Assembly: GCF_000429625.1 (NCBI RefSeq)
Contig: NZ_AUCF01000001.1
Coordinates: 558,001-622,000 of the forward strand
Reading direction: 5' to 3'
DNA: 64,000 bases
From: Azospirillum halopraeferens DSM 3675
Lineage (GTDB): Bacteria; Pseudomonadota; Alphaproteobacteria; Azospirillales; Azospirillaceae
Shown in pieces: positions 20,426 to 30,174 of the stretch; position 1 is the first letter of the stretch, and the number at the start of each line of letters is the position of its first letter. The notes below the pieces were generated by a model, which was not told the DNA's origin, did not search any database, and saw only the letters and a list, made by a program, of their open reading frames with translations. Position numbers and translations under genes: made by a program.

Positions 20426-20477
20426 GACGGTGCAGAGTTCCCATTTTCCGGTAGAGCGGCTATTCCGGGCGCCGAAA

Positions 20478-20506
20478 TTGAGATCAAGGTTTCGCCATGA
20501 TAGTTT
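20478..20506 (+). promoter_or_regulatory. Candidate sigma-70-type promoter for the S41 protease gene
   Basis: TTGAGA and TAGTTT are separated by 17 bases in the 235-base gap after hypE, about 155 bases before the protease start. The spacing is ideal, and the local base composition is less GC-rich than around it. The -10 match is only partial. Confidence 0.3.
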
Positions 20507-20660
20507 GCACACTGGTCTCGGCGCAGGTCTCGCTTGCACCCCGGTTCCCGGCGGTGACGGGAGCAGCGGCCGGGGGGCCCGGGCCGAAGGCAACAGTGGC
20601 GCAGTGACATCGATGGTCGGGAGCGTGCCGGCACCGCCGGTCAGTCAAGAGGATCGCAGG

Positions 20661-22112
20661 ATGGCGAAACTGGTCGCGGCACTGTTGCTGCTGATGGTGG
20701 CGATGGGGCCGGCCTGCGCGGTCGTCCCCTCCGGGCGCGGCGAACTCGCCGGCCCCCTGGAGCAGTATCGGCAGGAATTCGCCAAGCACCGCCAGAACGG
20801 CGCCGTACCCGGCACGTCGGACCGCAACTACACCCTGTTCGCCGATGTCCTGCGGCGGGTGATGGCGGAGCATGTGAAGCCCGGCGAACCCCAGGTGCTG
20901 GTGCAGAAGGCCGTCGATGGTCTGGCCCGCCGCAAGACGGAGGAACCGCGCGCCGACGACCGCCGCCTGACCGAGGCCGCGCTGGATGCCATGCTCAGTT
21001 CCCTCGACCCTTACTCCGCCTTCCTGGATTCGGAGCATTTCCGCTACATGCGGGAACAGACCCAGGGTGAGTTCGGCGGCCTCGGCATCGAGGTGACCAT
21101 GGACGACGACAGCGGCCTGGTGCGCGTCGTCTCCCCCATCGACGGCTCGCCGGCCGCCCGCGCCGGCCTGCGCACCGGCGATCTCATCGCCAACATCGAC
21201 GAGTTGCCGGTCAAGGGTCTGAACCTGCGCGACGCGGTGGCCCGCATGCGCGGTCCCGTCGGCACCTCGGTGGCGCTGACCCTGCGGCGGCCCAGCGTCG
21301 ACAACCCCGTGAAGGTGTCGCTGACCCGCGCGGTGGTGAAGATCCAGCCCGTCCGCGCCCGGCTGGAAGGCGACGTCGCCTACATTCGTATCGCCGCCTT
21401 CAACCAGCAGACCGCCCACGCCCTGGACGAGGCGGTGGAGGATATGCGCCGCCAGGCCAACGGGCGGCTGGCCGGCGCGGTGATCGACCTGCGCAACAAC
21501 CCCGGCGGCCTGCTGGACCAGGCGGTCAACGTGGCCGATCGCTTCCTGGAGGCGGTGGACATCGTCGCCGTCCGCGGCCGCGATCCGACCGAGAACCGGC
21601 ACTACACCGGCACCCCCGGCGACCTGATGGCCGGCCTGCCCATCGTGGTGCTCATCAACAGCGGCTCGGCCTCGGCGTCGGAGATCGTCGCCGGCGCCCT
21701 GCAGGACCACAGCCGGGCCCTGCTGTTCGGCGTGCGGTCCTACGGCAAGGGGTCGGTGCAGACGATCTCGTCCCTGTCCGGCGACATCGGCATCCGGCTG
21801 ACCACGGCCCGCTATTTCCGCCCCTCCGGTGCCCTGGTGGACTGCTTCGGCATCTCGCCGAACCTGGAGATCCGCCCGGCGATGCCGGTCGTCGGTCCGC
21901 CCGGAACGCCGCCGCCGGAGGAGGTCCATGCCGACCCCGCGGGCTGCGACCCGAACGCACCGCCGCCGCCGACCCCGCGCGCCTGGAAGATGGAGGATCT
22001 GTGCCCCGACGTGGCCTTCGCCGCGTCCCGGCCGGACGACGACCGCCCCCTCAACTGCGCCGTCGCCGCCATCCGCACCCGGCTGACCGGCACGCTGGTC
22101 GGGCGCAAGTAG
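20661..22112 (+). CDS. S41 family carboxy-terminal processing peptidase
   Basis: A 483-residue CtpA-like serine protease with a signal peptide (residues 1-20, [17 protein letters not shown]). Order of parts: N-terminal helical region, [15 protein letters not shown], a PDZ domain ([30 protein letters not shown]), then the S41 core with [13 protein letters not shown], nucleophile Ser in [15 protein letters not shown] and general-base Lys in SYGKGSVQT. The C-terminal extension has several cysteines. It acts in the periplasm on protein C-termini. GAGGATCGCAGG precedes ATG 20661. Confidence 0.93.
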   Translation: MAKLVAALLLLMVAMGPACAVVPSGRGELAGPLEQYRQEFAKHRQNGAVPGTSDRNYTLFADVLRRVMAEHVKPGEPQVLVQKAVDGLARRKTEEPRADDRRLTEAALDAMLSSLDPYSAFLDSEHFRYMREQTQGEFGGLGIEVTMDDDSGLVRVVSPIDGSPAARAGLRTGDLIANIDELPVKGLNLRDAVARMRGPVGTSVALTLRRPSVDNPVKVSLTRAVVKIQPVRARLEGDVAYIRIAAFNQQTAHALDEAVEDMRRQANGRLAGAVIDLRNNPGGLLDQAVNVADRFLEAVDIVAVRGRDPTENRHYTGTPGDLMAGLPIVVLINSGSASASEIVAGALQDHSRALLFGVRSYGKGSVQTISSLSGDIGIRLTTARYFRPSGALVDCFGISPNLEIRPAMPVVGPPGTPPPEEVHADPAGCDPNAPPPPTPRAWKMEDLCPDVAFAASRPDDDRPLNCAVAAIRTRLTGTLVGRK

Positions 22113-22173
22113 CCCAAGGAGACCACCCTCTCGCTTCCCATCGGCGCGCCGATGCCCTATATCAGCGCGTCCC

Positions 22174-23205
22174 ATGAAGACCGCCGATTTCGACTTCCAC
22201 CTGCCGCCCGAGCGGATCGCCGACCATCCCGTTCGCCCGCGCGACGCCGCGCGGCTGCTGGAGGTGGGCCCGTCCCTGTGCGACCGCATCGTCCGTGACC
22301 TGCCGGAGCTGCTGCAGCCCGGCGACGTGATGGTCTACAACGACACGCGCGTCATCCCCGCCCGTCTCTACGGGCAGCGCGGCGCGGTGCGCGTCGAGGT
22401 GCTGCTGCACAAGCGCGAGGGCGATGACGCCTGGGCCGCCTTCGCGCGGCCGGGCAAGCGGCTGAAGGTCGGGCAGACCATCGACTTCGCCGACGGCTTC
22501 ACCGCCGCCATTGAGGACAAGCGCGACGGCGGCGAGGTGCGGCTGCGCTTCTCCGTCGGCGGCGCCGCCCTGTTCGAGCGGCTGCACGCCCACGGCGCCA
22601 TGCCGCTCCCCCCCTACATCCGGCGCCCGGAGGGGGAGGAGGCGTCGGACCGCGAGGATTACCAGACCGTCTTCGCCAGCCGGGAGGGAGCGGTGGCCGC
22701 CCCCACCGCCGGCCTGCACTTCACGCCGGAGCTGCTGGCCCGCCTCGACGCGCGGGGCGTACGGCGGGTGCCGGTGACGCTGCACGTGGGGGCCGGCACC
22801 TTCCTGCCGGTGAAGGTGGAGGACATCCGCGAACACCGCATGCACGCCGAGTACGGCGAGGTGTCGCCGGAGACCGCCGCCGCGGTCAACGCCGCCCGCG
22901 CCGCCGGCGGCCGCGTGCTGGCGGTGGGCACCACGGCCCTGCGCCTGCTGGAATCGGCCGCCGCCGCGGACGGCACCCTGGCGCCCTTCGCCGACGAGAC
23001 GGACATCTTCATCTTTCCCGGCTATCGGTTCCGCGCGGTCGATCTGCTGCTGACCAACTTCCACCTGCCCCGTTCGACCCTGTTCATGCTGGTCTGCGCC
23101 TTCGCGGGCATGGAGCGCATGCGCGCCGCCTACGACCACGCCATCGCCACGGGCTACCGCTTCTACTCCTACGGCGACGCCTCGCTGCTGCGGAGGACCC
23201 CATGA
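22174..23205 (+). CDS. queA: S-adenosylmethionine:tRNA ribosyltransferase-isomerase
   Basis: A 343-residue enzyme that transfers and isomerises the ribosyl part of SAM to preQ1-tRNA, giving epoxyqueuosine. The signatures are [71 protein letters not shown] and [16 protein letters not shown]. It is the first gene of the queuosine operon, and its stop overlaps the tgt start (ATGA). The preceding 61 bases contain a short CATCGGCG palindrome (22139-22154). Confidence 0.97.
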   Translation: MKTADFDFHLPPERIADHPVRPRDAARLLEVGPSLCDRIVRDLPELLQPGDVMVYNDTRVIPARLYGQRGAVRVEVLLHKREGDDAWAAFARPGKRLKVGQTIDFADGFTAAIEDKRDGGEVRLRFSVGGAALFERLHAHGAMPLPPYIRRPEGEEASDREDYQTVFASREGAVAAPTAGLHFTPELLARLDARGVRRVPVTLHVGAGTFLPVKVEDIREHRMHAEYGEVSPETAAAVNAARAAGGRVLAVGTTALRLLESAAAADGTLAPFADETDIFIFPGYRFRAVDLLLTNFHLPRSTLFMLVCAFAGMERMRAAYDHAIATGYRFYSYGDASLLRRTP

Positions 23206-24389
23206 CCACCGGCCCGACCACCGGCCTGAGCTTCGAGCTGCTGACCACCGACGGGCCGGCCCGGCGCGGACGCCTGACCACGGCGCACGGCGTGATCAAC
23301 ACACCGGCCTTCATGCCCGTGGGCACCGCCGCCACCGTCAAGGGCATGCACCCGGAGCAGGTGAAGGCCACGGGGGCCGAGATCATCCTGGGCAACACCT
23401 ACCACCTGATGCTGCGCCCGACGGCGGAGCGGGTGGCCCAGCTCGGCGGGCTGCACCGCTTCATGAACTGGCCGGGGCCGATCCTGACCGACAGCGGCGG
23501 CTTCCAGGTGATGTCCCTGGCCGACCTGCGCACCATCGACGAGCAGGGGGTGACCTTCAAGTCGCACCTGGACGGCTCGCGCCACCACCTGACGCCCGAA
23601 CGCTCCATGGAGATCCAGCACCTGCTGGATTCCAACATCACCATGTGCTTCGACGAGTGCACGCCCTTCCCGGCGACGCACGAGCAGGCGGCTGCCTCCA
23701 TGCGCCTGTCCATGCGCTGGGCGGCGCGCAGCCGGGCGGCGTTCGTCGAGCGGCCCGGCTACGGCCTGTTCGGCATCGTGCAGGGCGGCGTCTACGAGGA
23801 CCTGCGCATGGAATCGGTGGCGGCGCTGACCGGCATCGGCTTCGACGGCTACGCCGTCGGCGGCCTGGCCGTCGGCGAGGGGCAGGAGGAAATGTTCCGG
23901 GTGCTGGACTTCACCACCCCGGCCATGGCCGCCGACCGACCCCGCTATCTGATGGGTGTCGGCCGGCCGAGCGACCTGATCGGCGCCGTGCGCCGCGGCA
24001 TCGACATGTTCGACTGCGTGATGCCCACCCGCTCCGGCCGCACCGGGCAGGCGTTCGTGCGCCGCGGCACGCTGAACCTGCGCAATGCCCGGCACGCCCA
24101 CGACGACCGGCCGCTGGACGAGCGCTGCGGCTGCCCCGCCTGCCGGCACTACGGCCGCGGCTACCTGCACCACCTGTTCCGCGCCGGTGAGATGTTGGGT
24201 CCCATGCTGTTGACCATGCACAACCTGCACTTCTACCAGGACCTGATGGCGTCCTTGCGGGCGGCCATCGAGGCCGGCACCTTCGAGGAGACGGCGCGCG
24301 CCCTGGAGGAAGAGCTGACGCAGGGCGACCTGCCCGCCCTGCCCGATCCGCTGGCCCTGAGCACGGCCGGCTCGGGAGGACGCCGATGA
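23202..24389 (+). CDS. tgt: tRNA-guanine transglycosylase
   Basis: A 395-residue TIM-barrel enzyme that exchanges guanine 34 for preQ1 in tRNAs with GUN anticodons. It shows [23 protein letters not shown] (active-site Asp), [29 protein letters not shown] and the zinc site [17 protein letters not shown]. The length is as expected for bacterial Tgt. It overlaps queA and queF by four bases each. Confidence 0.98.
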   Translation: MTTGPTTGLSFELLTTDGPARRGRLTTAHGVINTPAFMPVGTAATVKGMHPEQVKATGAEIILGNTYHLMLRPTAERVAQLGGLHRFMNWPGPILTDSGGFQVMSLADLRTIDEQGVTFKSHLDGSRHHLTPERSMEIQHLLDSNITMCFDECTPFPATHEQAAASMRLSMRWAARSRAAFVERPGYGLFGIVQGGVYEDLRMESVAALTGIGFDGYAVGGLAVGEGQEEMFRVLDFTTPAMAADRPRYLMGVGRPSDLIGAVRRGIDMFDCVMPTRSGRTGQAFVRRGTLNLRNARHAHDDRPLDERCGCPACRHYGRGYLHHLFRAGEMLGPMLLTMHNLHFYQDLMASLRAAIEAGTFEETARALEEELTQGDLPALPDPLALSTAGSGGRR

Positions 24390-24853
24390 GCGACGAGACC
24401 ATCTACCGCAACCTGACCCAGCTCGGCGCCAGGACCGCCCTGCCCGACACGCCCGAGGCGGCGGTGATCGAGCGGGTGCCCAACCCCCATCCGGGGGAGC
24501 GCTACCTGGTGCGCTTCGCGGCGCCGGAGTTCACCTCGCTGTGCCCCATCACCGGCCAGCCCGACTTCGCCCACCTGGTCATCGATTATGTGCCCGGCGA
24601 CTGGCTGGTGGAGAGCAAGTCGCTCAAACTCTACCTCGGCTCCTTCCGCAACCACGGCTCGTTCCACGAGGCGTGCACGGTGTCCATCGCCAAGCGGCTG
24701 GAGACGGAACTGGCGCCCCTGTGGCTGCGCATCGGCGGCTATTGGTACCCGCGCGGCGGCATCCCCATCGACGTGTTCTACCAGTCCGGCCCGCCGCCCG
24801 ACGGCGTGTGGATCCCGCCGCAGGAGGTCGCTCCCTACCGTGGCCGCGGCTGA
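24386..24853 (+). CDS. queF: NADPH-dependent 7-cyano-7-deazaguanine reductase
   Basis: A 155-residue QueF of the short, single-domain type. It reduces the nitrile preQ0 to the amine preQ1, using NADPH. The thioimide-forming cysteine lies in [15 protein letters not shown]. The family motif [20 protein letters not shown] follows. Its last 14 bases overlap the GTG start of queG. Upstream preQ0 genes (queC, queD, queE) are not in the window. Confidence 0.97.
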   Translation: MSDETIYRNLTQLGARTALPDTPEAAVIERVPNPHPGERYLVRFAAPEFTSLCPITGQPDFAHLVIDYVPGDWLVESKSLKLYLGSFRNHGSFHEACTVSIAKRLETELAPLWLRIGGYWYPRGGIPIDVFYQSGPPPDGVWIPPQEVAPYRGRG

Positions 24854-25919
24854 CCCGTCCCCGCAGGAGCTGAAGGAGGCGATCCGCGCCCGGGCGCATG
24901 CCCTCGGCTTCGACGCGGTCGGCTTCGCCCCGGCCGCGCTGGACGACCGCGACCGCGACCGCCTCGCCCGGGCGCTGGCCGAGGGTTGGCACGGCGGCAT
25001 GGAGTGGATGGCCGAAACGGCGGAGCGCCGCGGCGACCCCCGCAGCCTGTGGCCGGAGGTGCGCAGCGTCATCGTGCTGGGCCTGTCCTACGCGCCGGCC
25101 GACGATCCGCTGGAGCTGCTGGAGCACCGGGACCGCGGCGTCATCTCCGTCTACGCCCGCAACCGCGACTATCACGACCTGATCAAGGGCCGGCTGAAGC
25201 AGATCGCCCAGTGGATGCACCAACGCTTCGACGCCGGCGTGAAGGTCTTCGTGGACACGGCACCGGTGATGGAAAAGCCGCTGGCGGCGCGCAGCGGCGT
25301 GGGCTGGCAGGGCAAGCACACGGTGCTGGTGTCGCGCCGCCACGGAAGCTGGCTGTTCCTCGGCGAGATCTTCACCACGCTGGACCTGCCGGCCGATCCG
25401 CCGGAGCGCGACCGCTGCGGCACCTGCCGGCGCTGCCAGGACATCTGTCCCACCGGCGCCTTCCCGGCGCCCTACACCCTGGACGCCCGGCGCTGCATCG
25501 CCTACCTGACCAACGAGCACCACGGCCCCATCCCCGAGGAGTTCCGCGAAGCCATCGGCAACCGCATCTACGGTTGCGACGACTGCCTCGCCGTCTGCCC
25601 GTGGAACAGCTTCGCCGCGGCCAGCCGCGAGGCCGCCTTCCTGCCGCGCGAGGCGCTGACGGCGCCGAAGCTGGCGGACCTGGCGCGCCTCGACGACGCC
25701 GCCTTCCGCGCCCTGTTCACCGCCTCCCCCATCAAGCGCCTGGGGCGCCACCGCTTCGTGCGCAACGTGCTGATCGCGCTCGGCAACTCCGGCGATCCCG
25801 CAATGGCCGCGGTGGCCGCGGAACGGCTGGACGACGCCGACGAAACCGTGCGCGACGCGGCCCGCTGGGCGGTGGCGCGGCTGCGGCCGTCGAGGGGCAT
25901 ACCGACGGAATCAAATTGA
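24840..25919 (+). CDS. queG: Epoxyqueuosine reductase
   Basis: A 359-residue cobalamin- and iron-sulfur-dependent enzyme that makes the last reduction from epoxyqueuosine to queuosine in tRNA. The N-terminal cobalamin-binding half has [23 protein letters not shown]. The two 4Fe-4S motifs are [19 protein letters not shown] and [18 protein letters not shown]-like C-terminus follows. The GTG start lies within the end of queF. Its stop codon is inside the terminator hairpin. Cobalamin genes elsewhere in the window fit its cofactor need. Confidence 0.95.
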   Translation: MAAADPSPQELKEAIRARAHALGFDAVGFAPAALDDRDRDRLARALAEGWHGGMEWMAETAERRGDPRSLWPEVRSVIVLGLSYAPADDPLELLEHRDRGVISVYARNRDYHDLIKGRLKQIAQWMHQRFDAGVKVFVDTAPVMEKPLAARSGVGWQGKHTVLVSRRHGSWLFLGEIFTTLDLPADPPERDRCGTCRRCQDICPTGAFPAPYTLDARRCIAYLTNEHHGPIPEEFREAIGNRIYGCDDCLAVCPWNSFAAASREAAFLPREALTAPKLADLARLDDAAFRALFTASPIKRLGRHRFVRNVLIALGNSGDPAMAAVAAERLDDADETVRDAARWAVARLRPSRGIPTESN

Positions 25920-25929
25920 TTCCGTCGGT
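25901..25929 (+). terminator. Terminator hairpin across the queG stop codon
   Basis: ACCGACGGAATC and its exact complement form a 12-bp stem around a 5-base loop. The queG stop TGA (25917-25919) spans the loop-stem border. TTCTCT follows, a weak U-rich tail. It probably ends the queuosine operon transcript. The remaining bases to 26150 hold nothing I can identify. Confidence 0.6.
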
Positions 25930-26150
25930 TCTCTAATCGGTCTCAAGGCGCGCCGAGGCCAGACGCCGGAACCCCGGGCGATCGAGCGGAATCCCTCGCG
26001 AGCCAGTTCCCCAACGCGGTCGGCGGTCGGCGACGTCCATTCGATGGTGAAGCGGCCGTCCACCCGCAAGCGGTCCGTCATGCAATGCGCCGTTTTTGTC
26101 GGGTCGGCGAGGAACCCGGACCGATACCGGCCGCGGGCACCTCGGTTGGG

Positions 26151-26615
26151 TCATGCCACGGCGGCGTCCAACGCCGCCTCGGCGCGCCGGCGCGGGTTCG
26201 TGTTCAGGGACGTCGTGTCGAGCCGCCGGAAGTCGCCGCGCAGGGCCTTGAGCGCGTACCGCTCGCGGTCGATCTCGGCGGTGGTACGAACGCCCAGGCG
26301 ACGGAACACCGGGACCGGCGGGCACCAGCCTTGGAGAGCGTGCTGGAGCAGGAACCCGGTCACCACCGCGGGCAGGACGAGGAAACGGCGGTCCACCAGG
26401 GCGCCCAGCACCGTACCGGTCAGCGCCAGCGTCGCCGCGTTGGCCTCGAGCATGCGCTCGATGTCCCACTCGTGGTCGAGCTCGTCCAGGCGCCGTTCGA
26501 TCTCCTCCGGGTGTTCGGCGTGATGGCGCAGGCTCTCCTCGATCTCAGCGGCGAAGCGGCGGTTGAGGTCCGCGGACGTGGCGTTTTCGACGCGCGACGC
26601 GGTGGCGGGCAGCAT
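26151..26615 (-). CDS. DUF2892 membrane protein
   Basis: A 154-residue protein. The N-terminal half is charged and helical (residues 1-55, LNRRFAAEIEESLRHH...). A DUF2892/YgaP-type membrane hairpin follows: ANAATLALTGTVLGALVDRRF, FLVLPAVVTGFLLQHALQGWCPPVPVFRRLGVRT. The family's WCPP-x-FRRLGVRT ending is clear. The C-terminal tail is basic. GGAGTGAACC precedes ATG 26615. The function of the family is unclear; some members accompany rhodaneses or sulfur proteins, but none is adjacent here. Confidence 0.75.
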   Translation of the reverse strand: MLPATASRVENATSADLNRRFAAEIEESLRHHAEHPEEIERRLDELDHEWDIERMLEANAATLALTGTVLGALVDRRFLVLPAVVTGFLLQHALQGWCPPVPVFRRLGVRTTAEIDRERYALKALRGDFRRLDTTSLNTNPRRRAEAALDAAVA

Positions 26616-26642
26616 GGTTCACTCCTGTGTCGGTTCCGGTGC

Positions 26643-26693
26643 ACGGCGCCGCGAAAAGGCGGCGCCGTCTGCCCTGCAAACATTAGGGCAGAC
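26643..26693. repeat. Two adjacent inverted repeats
   Basis: A perfect 10-bp hairpin (ACGGCGCCGC, loop 26653-26658, complement 26659-26668) is followed by a perfect 9-bp inverted repeat (GTCTGCCCT at 26667-26675 with AGGGCAGAC at 26685-26693). The second spans the stop codon of the transposase-like ORF. They may terminate that ORF's transcript or be remains of a mobile element. Confidence 0.5.
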
Positions 26694-27087
26694 TGATGCG
26701 TTCCCGGATGGTGTGGTCCGGGATGTCTGCGGGGCAGACCACCGCGTGGCGGCGCTGCCCCCACTCCCACACGACCGCCGCCGCGGTGGTGGCGGCGCCG
26801 ACCACGGCCGGATGGAGGCGGTACGGCTCGAAGTGGGCGAGCAGCAGGTCCGCCCCGAAGACCAGCAGCAGGAGCTTGTTGCAGGTCGGGCAGGCGACCC
26901 CGAGGAACCAGAGAACCGCATCACAATCGCAGGCCGGGCACACGGGACGCCCGTTCGTCTCCGGCCAGGGGATCGCCGCGAACACCGTCTGGGCTTCCAT
27001 GTCCGACAGGCGCAGCACGGTCGCCGGCGACAGCGTGCGCGCCGCGGCGGTGAGAAGAATGTGCCGGCTTTTGCTGTGACGGGGCAT
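26683..27087 (-). pseudogene. IS1595-like transposase N-terminus joined to an unrelated tail
   Basis: The first 50 or so of 134 residues read like the N-terminus of an IS1595-family transposase (ARTLSPATVLRLSDMEAQTVF, IPWPETNGRPVCPAC). The expected second zinc-ribbon cysteine pair and the DDE-type catalytic domain are missing. From there on the frame encodes a different hydrophobic sequence (CPTCNKLLLLVFGADLLLA, AAVVWEWGQRRH). I interpret this as a transposase fragment fused to foreign DNA by deletion. The tail could still be expressed as a small membrane protein. The ribosome site before ATG 27087 is weak. Confidence 0.55.
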
Positions 27088-27230
27088 GGCGATCTCGGAC
27101 ACGGTGATCGCCCGGGTCTACCCGGCCACGACTCCGCGGTGATTCGCTAAGTTCATTATTTGTTCTGATGCGGTCAGTTCACCCGCCCGCCATGGTGGCG
27201 GATGCTCCATAAGTCCGCATAATGGGCCAC

Positions 27231-27301
27231 GGCTGCTCTCCTCTCGCGGCTATTTCCCCGGGGCAGGGTAACCTTGACCCCGTGCCAACGGGAGAGCAGC
27301 C
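27231..27301. repeat. 11-bp inverted repeat in a gene-free gap
   Basis: GGCTGCTCTCC at 27231-27241 is exactly complementary to GGAGAGCAGCC at 27291-27301, with 49 bases between. The gap 27088-27328 carries no convincing gene. The arrangement could be a small non-autonomous element or an RNA structure, lying beside the transposase fragment. Confidence 0.4.
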
Positions 27302-27328
27302 ACCAGCCGATTACGCCATGTAGGACCC

Positions 27329-27673
27329 CTACAGGATCTCCAGCACGCTCTCCGGCGGGCGCCCCACGCGCGCCGTGTCGCCTTTGACGACGATCGGGCG
27401 CTCGATCACTGCGGGGTTGGCGACCATGGCGGCGATCAGCGCCTCGTCGTCCAGGTCCCGGCCGATGGCGGCCTCGGCGGCCTCCCTGGCGCGCAGCAGT
27501 TCGGCCGGGCGCCAGCCCAGGGCGGTGAGGATATCCTTCAGCTCCTGCGCCGTGGGCGGGGTCTTCAGATACTCGACCACCGTCGGCTCGACGCCGTTGG
27601 CGCGCAGCAGGTCCAGGGTCTGGCGGGACTTGGAGCAACGCGGGTTGTGGTAGATGGTCACCGGGGCGCTCAT
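27329..27673 (-). CDS. arsC: Arsenate reductase (glutaredoxin-type) ArsC-like
   Basis: A 114-residue thioredoxin-fold protein of the ArsC/Spx/YffB family. The catalytic cysteine is in IYHNPRCSKSRQTLDLL. The family's RPIVVKGDTARVGRPPE follows near the C-terminus with the conserved Arg residues. It could reduce arsenate with glutathione, but no other ars gene is nearby, so a general reductase is possible. AGGAG stands six bases before ATG 27673. It follows the secreted protein gene by 13 bases on the same strand. Confidence 0.9.
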   Translation of the reverse strand: MSAPVTIYHNPRCSKSRQTLDLLRANGVEPTVVEYLKTPPTAQELKDILTALGWRPAELLRAREAAEAAIGRDLDDEALIAAMVANPAVIERPIVVKGDTARVGRPPESVLEIL

Positions 27674-27686
27674 GGGCATCTCCTGG

Positions 27687-28724
27687 TCAGCGCTTGGGCG
27701 GCAGCGGGCCGTCGGGCCGCAGGTAGGGAGCCAGCAGGGCGTAGCTGACGGCGACCTCCAGCGGTCCGGCCGAGTAAGGCGCGGCCGAATAAGGATCGAA
27801 GACGATGTAGGCCATGTCGGTCTCCAGGCGCCAATGGGACAGGTCGGCGACCACATCGGCCAGGTCCTCCGCCCGCTCCACCAGCAACTCCAGGTCGACC
27901 TGGCGGGCCTGGCGCCGCAGGTCCGCCAGGGCGTGCGCGGCCAGCGCCTCGCGCCAGCCGCTCTCCGGCCGGAACACGGCGTCGGCGCCGAACGGGCGGC
28001 CGGCGCCGAGGTCGTAGTGCAGGCCCTCGTGCAGCGTCAGCCCATGGGCGGCGCCGGCCACGTAGGTGCTCACGTCGAAGGACACGGAGACCAGCCGCGG
28101 CGACGCGTAGGCGACGTCGTAGCCGATCATCAGGTCAGAGCGGAACTCCTCCGGCGCGTCGGCCTCCGCCTCGGCGGCGGCGGCGCGGAAGGAGTCGATA
28201 TGGCGGCGGATGCGCTGCTCCACCAGCGAGTTGAAGCCCGCCGCACCGGCCACCGCGGGGTCGAGGGCCGGGTAGGAGACGTCCAGGTCGTAGCGCCGGG
28301 CGTCGTTGCTCTCCTTGATCGGCTGCGGCTCGATCAGGGCGCTGACCGGCAGCCCCTCGGTCAGCCGACGCAGGGTCTCCAGCCGGTCCATGGTCACCGC
28401 CAGCAGACAGCCGGTGAGGCCCGACAGGTCCCCCGGCGTCACCGTCCCCGTCGGCACCTCGCACACCCGGTCGCGCCACGTCAGCCATTCCCGCTGCCCG
28501 CGGTGCAGCCGGTCGCGCAGGGCGTCGCCGACCCCCTGACCGGCCGCCGCGGCCAGCAGGGCGTCGTAGGCGTCGCCCATCCGCTCGTCGGCGCGCGACA
28601 GTTCCGGCGCGGAACAGATCAACTGCTCCACAGGGCGGCGGGCGTCCGTGCAGGGGAAGCTGGCCGCACCGGCCGTGCCGGCCGTCAACAGAACCGCAAT
28701 CCCCGCCCCGATGCCGCGCATCAT
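27687..28724 (-). CDS. Secreted LprI/DUF1311-like plus DUF3298-type protein
   Basis: A 345-residue exported protein with a signal peptide (residues 1-21, ending TAGAASF). Residues 22-110 resemble the LprI/DUF1311 domain (FPCTDARRPVEQLICSAPELSRADERMGDAYDALL, CEVP...GCLL) with four cysteines. The remainder resembles DUF4163/DUF3298 (RsiV-like) sequence: VSFDVSTYVAGAAHGLTLHEGLHYDL and a final predicted beta strand YAVSYALLAPYL-like region. It is probably periplasmic and of unknown role. The start could be GTG 28727, ATG 28724 or ATG 28721. GGGGAGGGG lies just upstream. Confidence 0.75.
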   Translation of the reverse strand: MMRGIGAGIAVLLTAGTAGAASFPCTDARRPVEQLICSAPELSRADERMGDAYDALLAAAAGQGVGDALRDRLHRGQREWLTWRDRVCEVPTGTVTPGDLSGLTGCLLAVTMDRLETLRRLTEGLPVSALIEPQPIKESNDARRYDLDVSYPALDPAVAGAAGFNSLVEQRIRRHIDSFRAAAAEAEADAPEEFRSDLMIGYDVAYASPRLVSVSFDVSTYVAGAAHGLTLHEGLHYDLGAGRPFGADAVFRPESGWREALAAHALADLRRQARQVDLELLVERAEDLADVVADLSHWRLETDMAYIVFDPYSAAPYSAGPLEVAVSYALLAPYLRPDGPLPPKR

Positions 28725-28884
28725 CACAGCCCCTCCCCGCCGGTTTCCGCAGCAGACTGATAGCGCGCCCCGCGCCCCGCGCCAAGCCGCCTTGCGAATG
28801 CGCCGAAGCCCGTGACAAGACGAACCGGTGCCGTTACTGTCCGGCCGCGCCCGCGGGTATGCGCGAGAATCGAGGATCGCCGAC

Positions 28885-30132
28885 GTGACGAAGCTTTCGC
28901 TTTCCAAGGACAAGATCAACATCCTCCTGCTGGAGGGAGTCCACGACACCGCCATCGCCGAACTGGCGGCCCGCGGCTATGCCAGCGTCGAGCGCCTGCC
29001 CCACGCGCTGGACGAGGCGGAACTGCTGGAGCGGATCGGCGCCGTGCACATGATCGGCATCCGCTCGCGCACTCACCTGACCGCCCGCGTCCTCGAAGCG
29101 GCGCAGCGGCTGTTCTGCGTCGGCTGCTTCTGCATCGGCACCAACCAGGTGGATCTGAAGGCGGCCCGCCGCCAGGGCATCCCGGTGTTCAACGCCCCCT
29201 ATTCCAACACCCGATCGGTGGCGGAACTGGTGATCGGCGAGATCATCATGCTGATGCGCGGCATCTTCGAGAAGTCGTCGGACGTCCACGCCGGCGGCTG
29301 GATGAAGACGGCAAAGAACTCCTACGAGGTACGCGGCAAGACGCTGGGCATCGTTGGCTACGGCCACATCGGCAGCCAGGTCTCCATCCTGGCCGAGGCG
29401 ATGGGCATGCAGGTCCGCTTCTTCGACGTGCAGCGCAAGCTGGCGCTGGGCAACGCCCATCCCTGCAACTCGCTGGAAGAGCTGCTGGGCGTGTCCGACG
29501 TGGTATCCCTGCACGTTCCCGACACGCCGCAGACCCGCAACATGATCGGCGACGCGCAGCTCCGCATGATGAAGCGGGGCAGCTATCTGCTGAACCTGGC
29601 CCGCGGCAAGGTGGTGGACATCGACGCGCTGGCCCGCGCGCTGGACGAGAAGCACGTTCTGGGCGCCGCCCTCGACGTCTTCCCCAGGGAGCCGTCGGGC
29701 GAGGGCGACACCTTCGAGAGCCCGCTGCGCGGTCGCCCCAACGTCATCCTGACGCCGCACATCGGCGGTTCCACCCTGGAGGCGCAGGCCAACATCGGCG
29801 CCGAGGTGGCGCAGAAGCTGATCGAGTATTCCGACAACGGCTCGACCATGGGGGCGGTGAACTTCCCGCAGGCGGCCCTGCCGGTGCATGACGGCGCCAC
29901 CCGCTTCCTGCACCTGCACCGCAACGTGCCGGGCGTGCTGCGCAAGATCAACGACGTGTTCTCGTCGCGCAACCTCAACATCGCCGCCCAGTATCTCCAG
30001 ACCGACCCGGAACTGGGCTATGTCGTCATCGACGTGGACGGCGACGCGGACGAGGTGGAGGTGCTGAACGACCTGCGCGCCATCGACGGCACGCTGAAGA
30101 CGCGGTTCCTCTATCCCGGCCGCATCGGCTGA
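28885..30132 (+). CDS. serA: D-3-phosphoglycerate dehydrogenase
   Basis: A 415-residue enzyme that starts serine synthesis by oxidising 3-phosphoglycerate with NAD. It follows the E. coli SerA pattern almost throughout: SLSKDKINILLLEGVH, IGIRSRTHLT, GCFCIGTNQVDL, NAPYSNTRSVAELVIGE, LGIVGYGHIGSQ, catalytic ARGKVVDIDAL and PHIGGSTLEAQ, and the C-terminal ACT domain (RNVPGVLRKINDVFS, NIAAQYLQT) that can give serine feedback inhibition. I chose GTG 28885, with GAGGATC upstream, because homology begins there. Confidence 0.96.
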   Translation: MTKLSLSKDKINILLLEGVHDTAIAELAARGYASVERLPHALDEAELLERIGAVHMIGIRSRTHLTARVLEAAQRLFCVGCFCIGTNQVDLKAARRQGIPVFNAPYSNTRSVAELVIGEIIMLMRGIFEKSSDVHAGGWMKTAKNSYEVRGKTLGIVGYGHIGSQVSILAEAMGMQVRFFDVQRKLALGNAHPCNSLEELLGVSDVVSLHVPDTPQTRNMIGDAQLRMMKRGSYLLNLARGKVVDIDALARALDEKHVLGAALDVFPREPSGEGDTFESPLRGRPNVILTPHIGGSTLEAQANIGAEVAQKLIEYSDNGSTMGAVNFPQAALPVHDGATRFLHLHRNVPGVLRKINDVFSSRNLNIAAQYLQTDPELGYVVIDVDGDADEVEVLNDLRAIDGTLKTRFLYPGRIG

Positions 30133-30174
30133 GGACGGGGACCGTCCCTTGCGCGGGGGCGGGAGTCTACCGAC

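Noticed and set aside
27174-27638. Minus-strand open frame running through arsC
   Set aside because: It overlaps arsC in another frame, is Arg/Gly-rich and lacks motifs. The arsC frame has the catalytic signature.
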